In this document: positions 42,809 to 51,127 of the stretch, in pieces
How positions within the stretch are numbered: the first letter of the stretch is position 1
How the letters are laid out: each line of letters opens with the position of its first letter
Source of the DNA: Elusimicrobiota bacterium
Lineage (GTDB): Bacteria; Elusimicrobiota; Elusimicrobia; UBA1565; UBA9628
Assembly: GCA_016209035.1 (NCBI GenBank)
Contig: JACQWX010000076.1
Span: 1 to 64,000 of the forward strand
Length of the DNA stretch: 64,000 nt
Reading direction: 5' to 3'
Notes under the pieces: model-generated
Told to the model about the DNA's origin: nothing
The model's input: the letters and a program-made list of their open reading frames with translations, nothing else
Database searches by the model: none
Position numbers and translations under genes: made by a program

Positions 42809-43483
42809 CTAGTGAGGCTCCTCCGGGGAGATGAGGCCCATGTCGATGCCCTTGACCACGGCCTCGGTGCGGTTGGAGACGCCCAGCTTCTGGAAGATGC
42901 TGTTCAGATGGTTCTTGATGGTCTTGACGCTGCACTCGAGCTTGGAGGCGATCTCCTTGTTGGAGTTGCCGCGGCCGAGCAGGGCCAGCACCTTGATCTC
43001 GGTCTTGGTCAGCGCCACGAGCGACGCCTCGGCGTTGACGTTGCCCATCTGGCGAAGGCCGTCGATGAGCTTGTTCATGACCGGCTGGGGGATCATGACG
43101 CCCTTGTCCGCGAATGCCTTGAGCGCGTTGACCAGTTCGGACGCCGGCAGCATCTTGGAGAGGTAGCCGTTGGCTCCGGCCTGGATGGCCTCCATGACAT
43201 GGGACTCGTCTTCGTAGGAGGACAGCATCAGGACATTGGTATGCGGGCACTCCTTGTGGATCAGCCGGGTGGCCGCGATGCCGTCCATGTGGGGGAGCTT
43301 GATGTCCATGAGGATGACGTCGGGCTTGAGCTTCTTGACGAGCCGGATGGCCTCGGGGCCGTCTCCGGCCTCGCCCACGACATCCACCCACCTCTCGTTC
43401 TCTAGCAGGTCCCGGATTCCTTCCCGGAACAGGGTCTGATCGTCCGCCAGAACCACCTTGATCTTCTTCGTCGTGCTTCTCAT
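42809..43483 (-). CDS. NarL/FixJ-family response regulator
   Basis: 224 residues. The receiver domain has the acidic pair in VVLADDQTLFREG, phospho-acceptor Asp in DVILMDIKLPHMDG and Lys in NGYLSKMLP. The LuxR-type helix-turn-helix is TKTEIKVLALLGRGNSNKEI followed by ASKLECSVKTIKNHLNSIF. A cytosolic transcription regulator; its kinase is not in the window. The start ATG 43483 lies six bases after a TATAAC box, implying a leaderless mRNA. Divergent from tRNA-Met. Confidence 0.94.
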   Translation of the reverse strand: MRSTTKKIKVVLADDQTLFREGIRDLLENERWVDVVGEAGDGPEAIRLVKKLKPDVILMDIKLPHMDGIAATRLIHKECPHTNVLMLSSYEDESHVMEAIQAGANGYLSKMLPASELVNALKAFADKGVMIPQPVMNKLIDGLRQMGNVNAEASLVALTKTEIKVLALLGRGNSNKEIASKLECSVKTIKNHLNSIFQKLGVSNRTEAVVKGIDMGLISPEEPH

Positions 43484-43489
43484 GCGCAA

Positions 43490-43495
43490 GTTATA
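43490..43495 (-). promoter_or_regulatory. TGGTATAAC box six bases before the NarL-type regulator ATG
   Basis: On the minus strand the extended -10 TGGTATAAC ends exactly six bases before ATG 43483. It faces the tRNA-Met promoter (TGGTATAAT) 20 bases away, so the two start divergently. Confidence 0.55.
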
Positions 43496-43512
43496 CCATA
43501 TTAATCGAGTTT

Positions 43513-43521
43513 TGGTATAAT
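43513..43521 (+). promoter_or_regulatory. tRNA-Met promoter (extended -10)
   Basis: TGGTATAAT (TG, one base, perfect TATAAT at 43516-43521) lies 23 bases before the mature 5' end of tRNA-Met. No -35 is evident, as expected for an extended -10 promoter. Confidence 0.6.
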
Positions 43522-43544
43522 CTCGTCCCACGACCGGAAACGAC

Positions 43545-43617
43545 GGCGCGGTAGCTCAGAGGTTAGAGCGGGCGTTTCATAAGCGTCAGGCCGGTGGTTC
43601 GATTCCACCCCGCGCCA
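43545..43617 (+). tRNA. tRNA-Met (anticodon CAT)
   Basis: Acceptor GGCGCGG/CCGCGCC, D arm GCTCAGAGGTTAGAGC, anticodon loop TTCATAA, T arm GGTGG-TTCGATT-CCACC, discriminator A, CCA not encoded. The first acceptor pair (G-C) and the lack of GGG/CCC in the anticodon stem argue against the initiator. A CAT anticodon can also be a tRNA-Ile modified by TilS, so elongator Met or Ile2 cannot be separated here. Confidence 0.92.
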
Positions 43618-43654
43618 ATTCTCCGCCGGGGGATCCGACCTCTGGAGGCATCGC

Positions 43655-44476
43655 GTGAGAAGGAATTCTCATAGGGAAGTCGCGGAAAGCGCGTTCCGGG
43701 TTTCCTTCTCATGCCTCATCATGGGAGCCTTCCTCCTCCCCCCCGCGCACGCCCGAACAGCCACGGCCGACGCCCTTGACGGCGCGCCGGACGCCAACGC
43801 CACTCCCAAAGGCGCCCGGCACCGCGGGTCATCCGACCTGGACGCGGAGGGCGTCGCGCTCCTCCTCAAGAACGACTACGCCGGAGCCCTCAAGAAGTTC
43901 GACCAGTCCCTGGCCTTAAACCCCAAGAACGCCCGGGCCCTGGCCAACCGGGCCACCGCGCGCTACAAGCTCGGAGACGACGACGGGGCCATCGCGGACT
44001 TCAAGGCGGCGACCGCGCTAATACCTAAGCTCAAGGCCGCGCTCGCCATTCAGACCAGCGACGCCTACTACCGGAGGGCTTCCAGGCTCGCAGGCCTTGG
44101 GGACAGGGCCAAGGCGACGGAGGACCTCTACGACTCGGTCAGGCTCAACCGCAAGAACGCGCCGGCCTACGCCATGATCGGGGAATCGGCGGTCCTGAAC
44201 GCCGAGTACCGGACCGCCCTCGACTACTTCGACAGGGCAATCTCGCTCGACCGGGACCTCGACGCCGCCTACGCGGGGCGGGCCAGGGCCCTGCTCGAGT
44301 TGGGCAAGGCCAGGCCCGCGCTCTCCGACGTCGACGCGGCCATCCTGCTTGAGCCCTCGCAGCCGGTTTACTTCCTCCTGCGCGCGCGGATCGACCGCGC
44401 CCTGGGCTTGGCCGACCAAGCCCTCAAAGACGAACGGAGGGCCGAGGAACTCAAGGTCAAGAAGCCCGGGCCCTGA
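43655..44476 (+). CDS. Exported TPR-repeat protein
   Basis: 273 residues from a GTG start with TGGAGG upstream. A signal-like segment (SCLIMGAFLLPPAHA) is followed by a disordered stretch carrying the inserted GARHRGSSDLDAEG. About five TPR units come next, for example GALKKFDQSLALNPKNARAL, AIADFKAATALIPKLKAALA and ALDYFDRAISLDRDLDAAYA. A protein-protein scaffold, probably periplasmic; partners unknown. It directly follows tRNA-Met. Confidence 0.82.
   Translation: MRRNSHREVAESAFRVSFSCLIMGAFLLPPAHARTATADALDGAPDANATPKGARHRGSSDLDAEGVALLLKNDYAGALKKFDQSLALNPKNARALANRATARYKLGDDDGAIADFKAATALIPKLKAALAIQTSDAYYRRASRLAGLGDRAKATEDLYDSVRLNRKNAPAYAMIGESAVLNAEYRTALDYFDRAISLDRDLDAAYAGRARALLELGKARPALSDVDAAILLEPSQPVYFLLRARIDRALGLADQALKDERRAEELKVKKPGP
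43811..43846 (+). repeat. 36-bp dispersed repeat, copy in the TPR gene
   Basis: Begins GGCGCCCGGCAC and ends ACCTGGACGCG. It matches 55630-55665 at 32 of 36 bases, in the same strand and the same reading frame (GARHRGSSDLDA here, GARHGGPSGLDA there), although the host genes are unrelated. Confidence 0.7.
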
Positions 44477-44573
44477 CGGCCGCACTTGAACGGGACCGGG
44501 ACATTTTGTTGAATGGGGTCCCTTGGCGCCTTCTGTCGCATCGGCAAGGGTAGAATCCTCACGAGGAGGTCGC

Positions 44574-44753
44574 ATGGCAGAGACATTGGTCGTGGTCAGC
44601 AAAATCAAGGCGATGGTGAAGGCCGCGGGATTGAGGACCGGGGCCGACTACGTCGACGGGCTCTCCAAGAAGGTCGTTGAGCTCGTCCAGGCGTCCATCA
44701 GCAAGGTCAACACCGAAGGCGGCAAGAAGACCCTCGGCGCCGAGGACCTCTAG
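44574..44753 (+). CDS. Bacterial histone-fold protein
   Basis: 59 residues, one histone fold. Helix 1 covers SKIKAMVKAAGLR, then the L1 loop TGADYVDG, helix 2 (LSKKVVELVQASISKVNTEG) and the L2 loop with the hallmark KKTLGAEDL (basic residue, Thr, then Asp-Leu), ending in a very short helix 3. Length and pattern match small bacterial histones such as Bdellovibrio Bd0055. It would bind DNA as a dimer. GAGGAGG precedes the ATG and TAGAAT at 44551-44556 may be its -10. It lies 23 bases upstream of the MidA-type gene. Confidence 0.8.
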   Translation: MAETLVVVSKIKAMVKAAGLRTGADYVDGLSKKVVELVQASISKVNTEGGKKTLGAEDL

Positions 44754-44776
44754 GTCCCGTTTTCACGGCGGGTCCG

Positions 44777-45892
44777 TTGAACTCGGCAGCCGCCAAAGGG
44801 GCGTCGTCGGTCACCTTCAGGGACTTCATGGAGTCCGCCCTCTACGGAGAGGGGGGATTCTACGGGAGACGCGCGCCCAAGGAAGACTTCTACACCGCGC
44901 CCGAGCTGCACCCCGTCTTCGGGGAGACCCTGGCCGGGGAGATCCTCACGCGCCTCGACGACCTCGAGCGCGGCGGGGCGGCCCGTCCCTTCTCCATCGT
45001 CGAGATGGGGTCGGGGTCCGGCCTCCTGGCCGAGCAGATCATCGGGGCCCTCCGGCGGGACCATCCGGGGCGGGTCCAGGGCGTCCGCTACGTCCTGGTC
45101 GAGCGCGAGCGCAAGCTCCTGGTATCGAGCGTGCTGCGGCTCTCCGAGCTGGGCATGAGGATCTCGGGCGCGTCCGACGTCTCGGAACTGCCCCCGACGG
45201 CCGGGGTCTTCTTCTCCAACGAGCTCGTGGACGCCCTCCCTTTCCATCTCCTGGAGAGGCGAGGCGACAAGGTGCACGAAGTCTACGTGGGATCGGATGG
45301 GGCGACGGTCCTCGGGGAGCTCTCGACCCCCGAGCTGGAGGCCTACGCCCGGAGCCTGCCCGAGGCGGCGCAGGGGCTGAGGCACGCCGTGAGCCTCGAG
45401 GCCCTGCGGTGGCTCAGGGCGGTGGCGCGCGGGATGACCGCGGGCTGCCTCATCACCGTGGACTACGGCGCGAGGATGCCCCCCTGCGCCCTCAACCCGC
45501 CCAGGGCCTACTCCAAGCACGCCGAGGACGACCGCCTCACGGCCCCGGGCAGGGACCTCACCGCGAACGTGGACTTCGAGACCCTCATCCAGGAAGGCGC
45601 CAAGCTGGGGCTCGAGATGGAATCCTTCTCCACCCTCGGCCGCTTCCTCCTGGATCGTATAGGCTCTTCCTCGCCGATCCGTCCTGGGCGAAGCCCAGGG
45701 CTCGATCGGGCGGTCACGCCGGCCCCTGCGCCGGGGGCGCAGGCCGCGGCCGACGCGATCTCACTGCTCAGGATCAAGACCCTCATCCATCCGGACGGCA
45801 TGGGGGAAACCCACAAGGTGCTCATACAAAGGAAAGAAACGGCGACTAGCCCCCTCCGGCTACTTGCCCTCCCCGTGGGGGAGGGCAAGTGA
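44777..45892 (+). CDS. MidA/NDUFAF7-family SAM-dependent methyltransferase
   Basis: 371 residues of the COG1565 family. The opening [20 protein letters not shown] fits the family start (FxxFMExALY). SAM motif I is [17 protein letters not shown], followed by [11 protein letters not shown], the [20 protein letters not shown] motif and [11 protein letters not shown]. In eukaryotes NDUFAF7 methylates an Arg of NDUFS2 (NuoD) during complex I assembly. Here the stop overlaps nuoA as GTGA, and NuoD keeps the target-like HRG motif. The start is TTG 44777. A Pro/Gly linker near the C-terminus holds a CCTGGGC palindrome. Confidence 0.88.
   Translation: MNSAAAKGASSVTFRDFMESALYGEGGFYGRRAPKEDFYTAPELHPVFGETLAGEILTRLDDLERGGAARPFSIVEMGSGSGLLAEQIIGALRRDHPGRVQGVRYVLVERERKLLVSSVLRLSELGMRISGASDVSELPPTAGVFFSNELVDALPFHLLERRGDKVHEVYVGSDGATVLGELSTPELEAYARSLPEAAQGLRHAVSLEALRWLRAVARGMTAGCLITVDYGARMPPCALNPPRAYSKHAEDDRLTAPGRDLTANVDFETLIQEGAKLGLEMESFSTLGRFLLDRIGSSSPIRPGRSPGLDRAVTPAPAPGAQAAADAISLLRIKTLIHPDGMGETHKVLIQRKETATSPLRLLALPVGEGK
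45863..45889 (+). promoter_or_regulatory. RBS-burying hairpin at the nuoA start
   Basis: A perfect 12-3-12 stem: CTTGCCCTCCCC, loop GTG, GGGGAGGGCAAG. The last G of the stem is the first base of the nuoA GTG codon, and the Shine-Dalgarno GGGGAGG is inside the 3' arm. A ribosome finishing the methyltransferase gene would open it, which couples the two. Confidence 0.6.
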
Positions 45893-46233
45893 ACGCCGTC
45901 CTCGCCCTCTTCGTGCTGGCGCTCCTGTTCGCGGCCGGGGCGCTCGTGACCGCCTGGCTGCTGCGCCCGGCCCTGGGCTACGCCAGGAAGCTCACGGTCT
46001 ACGAGTGCGGCATGCCGACCGTCGGCACGACCCAGGTCAAGCTGAACATCCGCTTCTACGTCTTCGCCCTGCTGTTCCTGGTCTTCGACGTGGAGACCCT
46101 CTTCGTCTTCCCCTGGGCGGTCGTCTGCCGGGAGCTCGGGCGCGTGGCTTTAGCCGAGATGGCCGTCTTCCTGGCCATCCTGTTCCTCGGCCTGATCTAC
46201 GCCTGGCGCAAGGGGGCCCTCGAATGGGAGTGA
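45889..46233 (+). CDS. nuoA: NADH-quinone oxidoreductase subunit A
   Basis: 114 residues with three membrane helices. The family core is [10 protein letters not shown] and [20 protein letters not shown] followed by FVFPWA, with the conserved acidic residue in the second helix (FDVE). Part of the membrane arm of complex I next to the quinone site. Start GTG 45889, coupled to the methyltransferase gene; overlaps nuoB by 10 bases. Confidence 0.96.
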   Translation: MNAVLALFVLALLFAAGALVTAWLLRPALGYARKLTVYECGMPTVGTTQVKLNIRFYVFALLFLVFDVETLFVFPWAVVCRELGRVALAEMAVFLAILFLGLIYAWRKGALEWE

Positions 46234-46775
46234 TCCTGGAGAGGCTCCCCGGGGCCGTGAAAGGCGTGCCCGGCGCCGGGGTGGTCCTGACCACGGCCGA
46301 CGTCTTCATCGACTGGTCCAGGAAGTACTCCCTGTGGCCCGTGACCTTCGGCCTGGCCTGCTGCGCCATCGAGATGATGGCGGCCTACGCCTCGCGGTTC
46401 GACTTCGACCGCATGGGCGTCATGCCCCGGCCGAGCCCCCGCCAGGCCGACGTCATGATCATCGCGGGCACGGTCGTCAAGAAGATGGCCGAGCCCATCA
46501 TCCGGATCTACCACCAGATGCCCGAGCCCCGCTTCGTCATCTCCATGGGCAGCTGCGCCAACTGCGGCGGCCCCTACTACGACTCCTATTCCGTGGTGAA
46601 GGGCGTCGACCGCATCATCCCGGTGGACGTCTACGTCGCCGGGTGCCCGCCGCGTCCCGAGGCCCTCTTCTACGCCGTGCTCAAGCTCCAGGAGAAGGTC
46701 CAGAAGATGAGGATCTCCAAGGGCGCGGGAGCCACGCCGCAGGCCGAGAAGGGCCCCAGGAACGTCGCGGCATGA
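46224..46775 (+). CDS. nuoB: NADH-quinone oxidoreductase subunit B
   Basis: 183 residues. Carries the N2 [4Fe-4S] cluster; the ligands are the double Cys in [11 protein letters not shown], one Cys in [13 protein letters not shown] and one in [12 protein letters not shown]. It passes electrons to quinone. The start ATG 46224 lies inside the end of nuoA; a longer frame upstream overlaps nuoA entirely and was rejected. The C-terminal 25 residues are variable. Confidence 0.97.
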   Translation: MGVILERLPGAVKGVPGAGVVLTTADVFIDWSRKYSLWPVTFGLACCAIEMMAAYASRFDFDRMGVMPRPSPRQADVMIIAGTVVKKMAEPIIRIYHQMPEPRFVISMGSCANCGGPYYDSYSVVKGVDRIIPVDVYVAGCPPRPEALFYAVLKLQEKVQKMRISKGAGATPQAEKGPRNVAA

Positions 46776-47344
46776 ACATCGAGTCCCTCGTCGCCGACCT
46801 CGCCGCGAAGGTCCCGGGCGTGGTCCTGGCCGCCGATCCCAGCTATGTCAAGTCCTATCCGACGATGAGGCTCTCCTCGGCCGCGTACCTGCTGCCGGCC
46901 GCCTCTTTCCTCAAGGAGCGCGGGTTCGACTATCTCGAGATCATCACGGCCGTGGACTGGCTCGGGCCCGTCAGCCCGGAGGGCTACACCCGGGGAGGGA
47001 GGAACCCGCATCCGTTCTCGGCCCCGGAGGCGCCCGCGCTCGTGGCCGTGAAGAATCCCGCGGCGGCCTACAAGCCGGCGTTCGACATGCTGTGGTGCCT
47101 GGCCAACATCCCGGCGAGGGCACGGCTGTTACTGCGCCTGGAGATCCCCCGGGAGGACCCTGCCGTTCCCAGCCTGACCGGCCTCTTCAAGGCCGCGGAC
47201 TGGCAGGAACGCGAGGTCTTCGACCTGCTGGGGGTCCGGTTCGAAGGGCATCCCAATCTGAAGAAGATCCTGACGCCGGATTTCCTGCAGGGGCATCCGC
47301 TGAGAAAAGATTACGTCCATGTGAAGGACAGGTACGATGAGTAA
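46772..47344 (+). CDS. nuoC: NADH-quinone oxidoreductase subunit C
   Basis: 190 residues of the 30-kDa subunit. The core motif is [20 protein letters not shown] followed by [12 protein letters not shown], ending with GHPLRKDYV. It is separate from NuoD, not fused. Starts at ATG 46772, overlapping nuoB as ATGA, and overlaps nuoD by 8 bases. Confidence 0.95.
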   Translation: MNIESLVADLAAKVPGVVLAADPSYVKSYPTMRLSSAAYLLPAASFLKERGFDYLEIITAVDWLGPVSPEGYTRGGRNPHPFSAPEAPALVAVKNPAAAYKPAFDMLWCLANIPARARLLLRLEIPREDPAVPSLTGLFKAADWQEREVFDLLGVRFEGHPNLKKILTPDFLQGHPLRKDYVHVKDRYDE

Positions 47345-48461
47345 AGTGGACGCTTTCCCGGGCGGAAAGTTCGACCAGCTGTTCGTCAACCTGGGTCCCC
47401 AGCACCCGTCGACCCACGGGGTCCTGCGCGTCGGCCTGACCCTGGAAGGGGAGGTCATCACCAAGGCCGAGCCGGACATCGGCTACCTGCACCGGGGCAC
47501 CTCCAAGCTCGCCGAAGCCCGGGGCTACCACCAATGCGTGGCGCTGACCGACCGCTGGGATTACGTCTCGGCCATGCCCAACAACCTGGCCCTGTGCCTC
47601 GCGGCCGAGAAGCTCCTCGGAGTCGAGATCCCTCCCCGGGCCCAGCACCTGCGGGTCGTCATGTGCGAGCTCAACCGCATCGCGAGCCACCTCCTCTTCC
47701 TCGGCACCTACGGGATCGACCTGGGCGCATTCACCCCGTTCCTCCATGCCTTCCGCGAGCGCGAGATGATCCTGGACCTCTACGAGATGCTCTGCGGCGC
47801 GCGGCTCACCTATAACTACATCAGGATCGGCGGCGTGATGGCCGACATCTCGCCGGAGTGGGCCTCCAAGACGGGTGAGTTCCTGGGCTTTTTCAAGCCC
47901 AGGATGAAGGAATACGACGACCTCCTCTCCTTCAACCCCATCTTCCTCGCGAGGACGCAAGGGGTGGGCCTCATCTCCAAGGAGGCCGCGGTGGACTGGG
48001 GACTCTCCGGCCCGAACCTGCGCGGCTCCGGCGTCGACTACGACGTGCGCAAGTCCGACCCCTATTCAGGGTACGACCGGTTCGACTTTTCGGTGCCCCT
48101 GGGCAAGGCGGGCTCGTGCTGGGACCGATACTACTGCCGCGCCCTCGAGATGCGCCAATCCGTGCGCATCGTCGAGGCGGCCCTGGCGGGCCTTCCCGAG
48201 GGCGACATCGTGGCCAAGGGCGTGGCGAAGACCGTGAAGCCGCCGCCGGGCGAGGCCTACGCCCACGTCGAGGCATCCCGGGGCGACCTCGGCATCTACC
48301 TGGTCTCGGACGGCGGGCCCTCGCCCTACCGCCTGCACGTCCGCGCCCCCTCCTTCGTCAACCTCGCCATCCTCCAGGAGATGCTCGTCGGCTGCAAGGT
48401 AGCCGACGTGGTCGCGATCCTGGGGTCCATCGACATCGTCCTGGGAGAGACCGACCGGTGA
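47337..48461 (+). CDS. nuoD: NADH-quinone oxidoreductase subunit D
   Basis: 374 residues of the 49-kDa quinone-site subunit. Motifs are NLGPQHPSTHGVLRVGLTLE, PDIGYLHRGTSKLAE with Arg53, and the conserved C-terminal VADVVAILGSIDIVLGETDR. The Cys ligands of the NiFe-hydrogenase ancestor are absent, as expected. The HRG Arg aligns, from my knowledge of the family, with the residue methylated by NDUFAF7 in mitochondria, and a NDUFAF7-type gene starts this operon. Confidence 0.97.
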   Translation: MSKVDAFPGGKFDQLFVNLGPQHPSTHGVLRVGLTLEGEVITKAEPDIGYLHRGTSKLAEARGYHQCVALTDRWDYVSAMPNNLALCLAAEKLLGVEIPPRAQHLRVVMCELNRIASHLLFLGTYGIDLGAFTPFLHAFREREMILDLYEMLCGARLTYNYIRIGGVMADISPEWASKTGEFLGFFKPRMKEYDDLLSFNPIFLARTQGVGLISKEAAVDWGLSGPNLRGSGVDYDVRKSDPYSGYDRFDFSVPLGKAGSCWDRYYCRALEMRQSVRIVEAALAGLPEGDIVAKGVAKTVKPPPGEAYAHVEASRGDLGIYLVSDGGPSPYRLHVRAPSFVNLAILQEMLVGCKVADVVAILGSIDIVLGETDR

Positions 48462-49741
48462 GCGAGCTCTACCCGAAACCGGTCTTCAGCAAGAAGGCGG
48501 GCAGGCTCCTGAAGACCAGGCTCTGGCCCACCGAGCGATGGGCCAGCCCCTGGTCCCAGCCGCAATACAGGAGGTCCGCCGGCATGCTGGCGGGCATCAT
48601 CTTCGGCATCCTCCTGGTCGGCGTCGTCGTGGGCGAGCTCTCGAAGTGGGGCGACCTCCTCTATCGGCTCCTCCTGACCGGCACGGCCTGGCTCCACCAG
48701 ACCCTCCCGGCCTACGGCGCGCCGGCCGGGTTCCTCGGGGACGCCGCGGACATCACGTGGATCTCCTTCAAGGTGATCGTGATCGTGGCCGTCATCAACC
48801 TCAACGGCCTCTGGGCGGTCTGGTGGGAGCGCAAGCTCTCGGCCCACATGCAGTCGCGCCTGGGGCCGATGTACGCGGGGGGGTTCCACGGATGGGCGCA
48901 GACCGCTTTAGACGCCGTCAAGCTCCTGCTCAAGGAGGACGCCCGGCCGGCCGACGCGGACGGCGCCGTGCACAGGCTTGCGCCGGTCGTCGTCATCGTC
49001 CCGGCTGTCCTGGCCTTCGCCCCGGTGCTCTTCGGCAAGGAACTGGCCGCAGCGAAGCTCGACGTCGGAGCCCTCTACGTCCTCGCCGTCTCCGGCGTCT
49101 CGGTCATCGGCATCGTCATGGCCGGGTGGGCCTCGAACAACAAGTTCTCCCTTCTGGGCGGCCTGCGCTCCGCCGCCCAGGTCGTCAGCTACGAGATCCC
49201 GCGCATCTTCGCGGTCGTCCCGGTCCTGATGTTCGTGGGCTCCCTTGACCTGGCCGTCATCGACCAGGCGCAGCAGGGCTACTGGTGGGGCTTCTTCCCA
49301 CGGTGGTTCGTCTTCTGGTTCCCCGCCGGTCCCCTGGCGTTCCTCCTGTTCCTCATCGCTTCCTTGGCCGAGACAAACCGCGTCCCCTTCGACATCCCGG
49401 AGGCCGAGTCCGAGCTGGTGGCCGGGTTCATGACCGAGTACTCCGGCATGAAGTGGGCGCTGTTCTTCCTGGCCGAGTACGCCTACGTGCTCCTGGCCTG
49501 TTTCATGCTCTCGGTCTTCTTCCTCGGCGGAGGGGCCGCGCCCCTGCCTTTCCTGGCCATCGTGCCGAGCTGGATCTGGATGCTGGCCAAGGCCTTGGCC
49601 ATGATGTTCCTCTTCATGTGGCTGCGCTGGACCCTGCCGAGGTTCCGGGTCGACCAACTCATGGACTTCAACTGGAAGTTCCTGCTGCCGTGGAGCTTCG
49701 CCTGCGTCGGGCTGGCGGGAATCATGCTGCTGTGGATATGA
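48458..49741 (+). CDS. nuoH: NADH-quinone oxidoreductase subunit H
   Basis: 427 residues, about eight or nine membrane helices. Signatures are WERKLSAHMQSRLGPMYAGG, followed by the KLLLKEDARPADAD loop that lines the quinone channel, and AETNRVPFDIPEAESELVAG. About 60 N-terminal residues (KPVFSKKAGRLLKTRLWPTE) precede the first helix and exceed most homologues. Start GTG 48458, overlapping the nuoD stop as GTGA. Confidence 0.96.
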   Translation: MSELYPKPVFSKKAGRLLKTRLWPTERWASPWSQPQYRRSAGMLAGIIFGILLVGVVVGELSKWGDLLYRLLLTGTAWLHQTLPAYGAPAGFLGDAADITWISFKVIVIVAVINLNGLWAVWWERKLSAHMQSRLGPMYAGGFHGWAQTALDAVKLLLKEDARPADADGAVHRLAPVVVIVPAVLAFAPVLFGKELAAAKLDVGALYVLAVSGVSVIGIVMAGWASNNKFSLLGGLRSAAQVVSYEIPRIFAVVPVLMFVGSLDLAVIDQAQQGYWWGFFPRWFVFWFPAGPLAFLLFLIASLAETNRVPFDIPEAESELVAGFMTEYSGMKWALFFLAEYAYVLLACFMLSVFFLGGGAAPLPFLAIVPSWIWMLAKALAMMFLFMWLRWTLPRFRVDQLMDFNWKFLLPWSFACVGLAGIMLLWI

Positions 49742-49742
49742 C

Positions 49743-50276
49743 ATGACCGGCTACTTCCATCGGATCGCCCGGGACTCCTGGGCCGTGTGCAAGGGGATGT
49801 GGGTGACGCTTCGCACCCTGGTCAAGCCCTCCATCACGGTCCAGTACCCGACGGAGAAGCTCACGCCCGAGCCCATGTTCCGCGGCGTCCTGCTCTACGA
49901 CGTCGAGCGCTGCACCGCCTGCGGGCTGTGCGCGAAGGCCTGCCCCTCGAACTGCATCTCCCTCCAGAACCAGGTCAACGAGGCGGGCAAGAGGGCGCCC
50001 AAGGCCGCCTGGTACGCCATCGACCTGGGCCGGTGCAGCTGGTGCCGCCTCTGCGAGGAATCGTGCCCGTTCAAGCCCAAGGTCGTCTGGCACTCCATCG
50101 ACTACGAGCTCGTCTTCTGGTCGCGCGACGAGATGGTCCGCTGCTGGAAGCCGGGGACCCCGCTGGCAGGCTGGGTCCACGACCCCAAGAAGGACGCCTT
50201 CCGCGACCCGTCAGGGCAGGTCGTCATCCAGGAAGTGCCGGCGCGCCACGACGAAAAGGGGCCCAAGCATGATTGA
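49743..50276 (+). CDS. nuoI: NADH-quinone oxidoreductase subunit I
   Basis: 177 residues with two [4Fe-4S] motifs, ERCTACGLCAKACPSNCI and GRCSWCRLCEESCPFKPKVV, for clusters N6a and N6b. Amphipathic N-terminus (TLVKPSITVQYPTEKL). It connects the electron-input end to NuoB. Since NuoE, NuoF and NuoG are not in the operon, NuoI may receive electrons from ferredoxin or another donor. Starts one base after nuoH. Confidence 0.96.
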   Translation: MTGYFHRIARDSWAVCKGMWVTLRTLVKPSITVQYPTEKLTPEPMFRGVLLYDVERCTACGLCAKACPSNCISLQNQVNEAGKRAPKAAWYAIDLGRCSWCRLCEESCPFKPKVVWHSIDYELVFWSRDEMVRCWKPGTPLAGWVHDPKKDAFRDPSGQVVIQEVPARHDEKGPKHD

Positions 50277-50820
50277 GGTTGCCGTCTTCTGCTCGATGGC
50301 CGCCGTGGCCCTGGTCTCGGCGGTCCTGGTCGTGACCCTGCGCAACACCGTGCACTGCGCGCTCTTCCTGGGGCTCTCGCTCGCCGGCGTGGCCGGCGTG
50401 TTCGGGACCCTGGCTGCCGACTTCCTCTTTGTCAGCCAGATTCTCATCTACGTGGGCGGGATCGCGGTCCTGATGATCTTCGCGGTCATGCTCATGGGCA
50501 GGACCTCCGACCTCACCCTCAGGCAGGTCAACCAGGAATGGCTGGCGGGCCTGCTGGTCTGCGCCATCACGGCCGCGGGCCTCCTGCGCCAAGCCAAGGG
50601 CTTCCTCGGGAAGGCCGCGGACGCGCCCGCCCGTGCGCTGGCGGCGCAGGCGGCGACCAAGCCCCTGGGCAGGCTCATGCTGGGCGACTTCGCCGTCCCC
50701 TTCGAGCTCATCTCCCTGGTGCTCATGGCGGCCCTGCTCGGCGCGATTTTCTTCACACGGAAAGAAGACGAACCCAAATCAACGGAAAACGGCAAGCCAG
50801 GCCGTGGGGGAGGCACGTAG
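50269..50820 (+). CDS. nuoJ: NADH-quinone oxidoreductase subunit J
   Basis: 183 residues with five membrane helices. The family core is TLRNTVHCALFLGLSLAGVA and LFVSQILIYVGGIAVLMIFA followed by VMLMG. The extra-long loop between helices 4 and 5 (AKGFLGKAADAPARALAAQA) is Ala-rich. Overlaps nuoI by 8 bases; nuoK starts one base after its stop. Confidence 0.95.
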   Translation: MIEVAVFCSMAAVALVSAVLVVTLRNTVHCALFLGLSLAGVAGVFGTLAADFLFVSQILIYVGGIAVLMIFAVMLMGRTSDLTLRQVNQEWLAGLLVCAITAAGLLRQAKGFLGKAADAPARALAAQAATKPLGRLMLGDFAVPFELISLVLMAALLGAIFFTRKEDEPKSTENGKPGRGGGT

Positions 50821-50821
50821 C

Positions 50822-51127
50822 ATGACCCTCTCCCACTACGTCGCCCTCGGGTCGATCCTTTTCATCATCGGCGTCTTCGGGGCCCTCACCCGGCGCAGCG
50901 TCATCGGGATCCTGATGTCCGTCGAGCTGATGTTCAACGCGGCCAACATCAACCTGGCAGCCTTCAACCGCTACCTCCACCCGACCGGGGTGACGGGCCA
51001 GGCCTTCGCGCTCTTCATCATGACGGTCGCGGCCGCCGAGGTGGTGGTGGGGCTGGCGCTGGTGCTGGCGATCTACAGAAGAAGGGACAAGATCTACATG
51101 GAAGACATCAACCTCATGAGAGGCTAA
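50822..51127 (+). CDS. nuoK: NADH-quinone oxidoreductase subunit K
   Basis: 101 residues with three membrane helices. Motif GILMSVELMFNAANINLAAF holds the conserved membrane Glu, and TVAAAEVVVGLALVLAIYRR the second. MrpC-like proton-channel subunit. Its TAA shares a base with the nuoL ATG. Confidence 0.96.
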   Translation: MTLSHYVALGSILFIIGVFGALTRRSVIGILMSVELMFNAANINLAAFNRYLHPTGVTGQAFALFIMTVAAAEVVVGLALVLAIYRRRDKIYMEDINLMRG

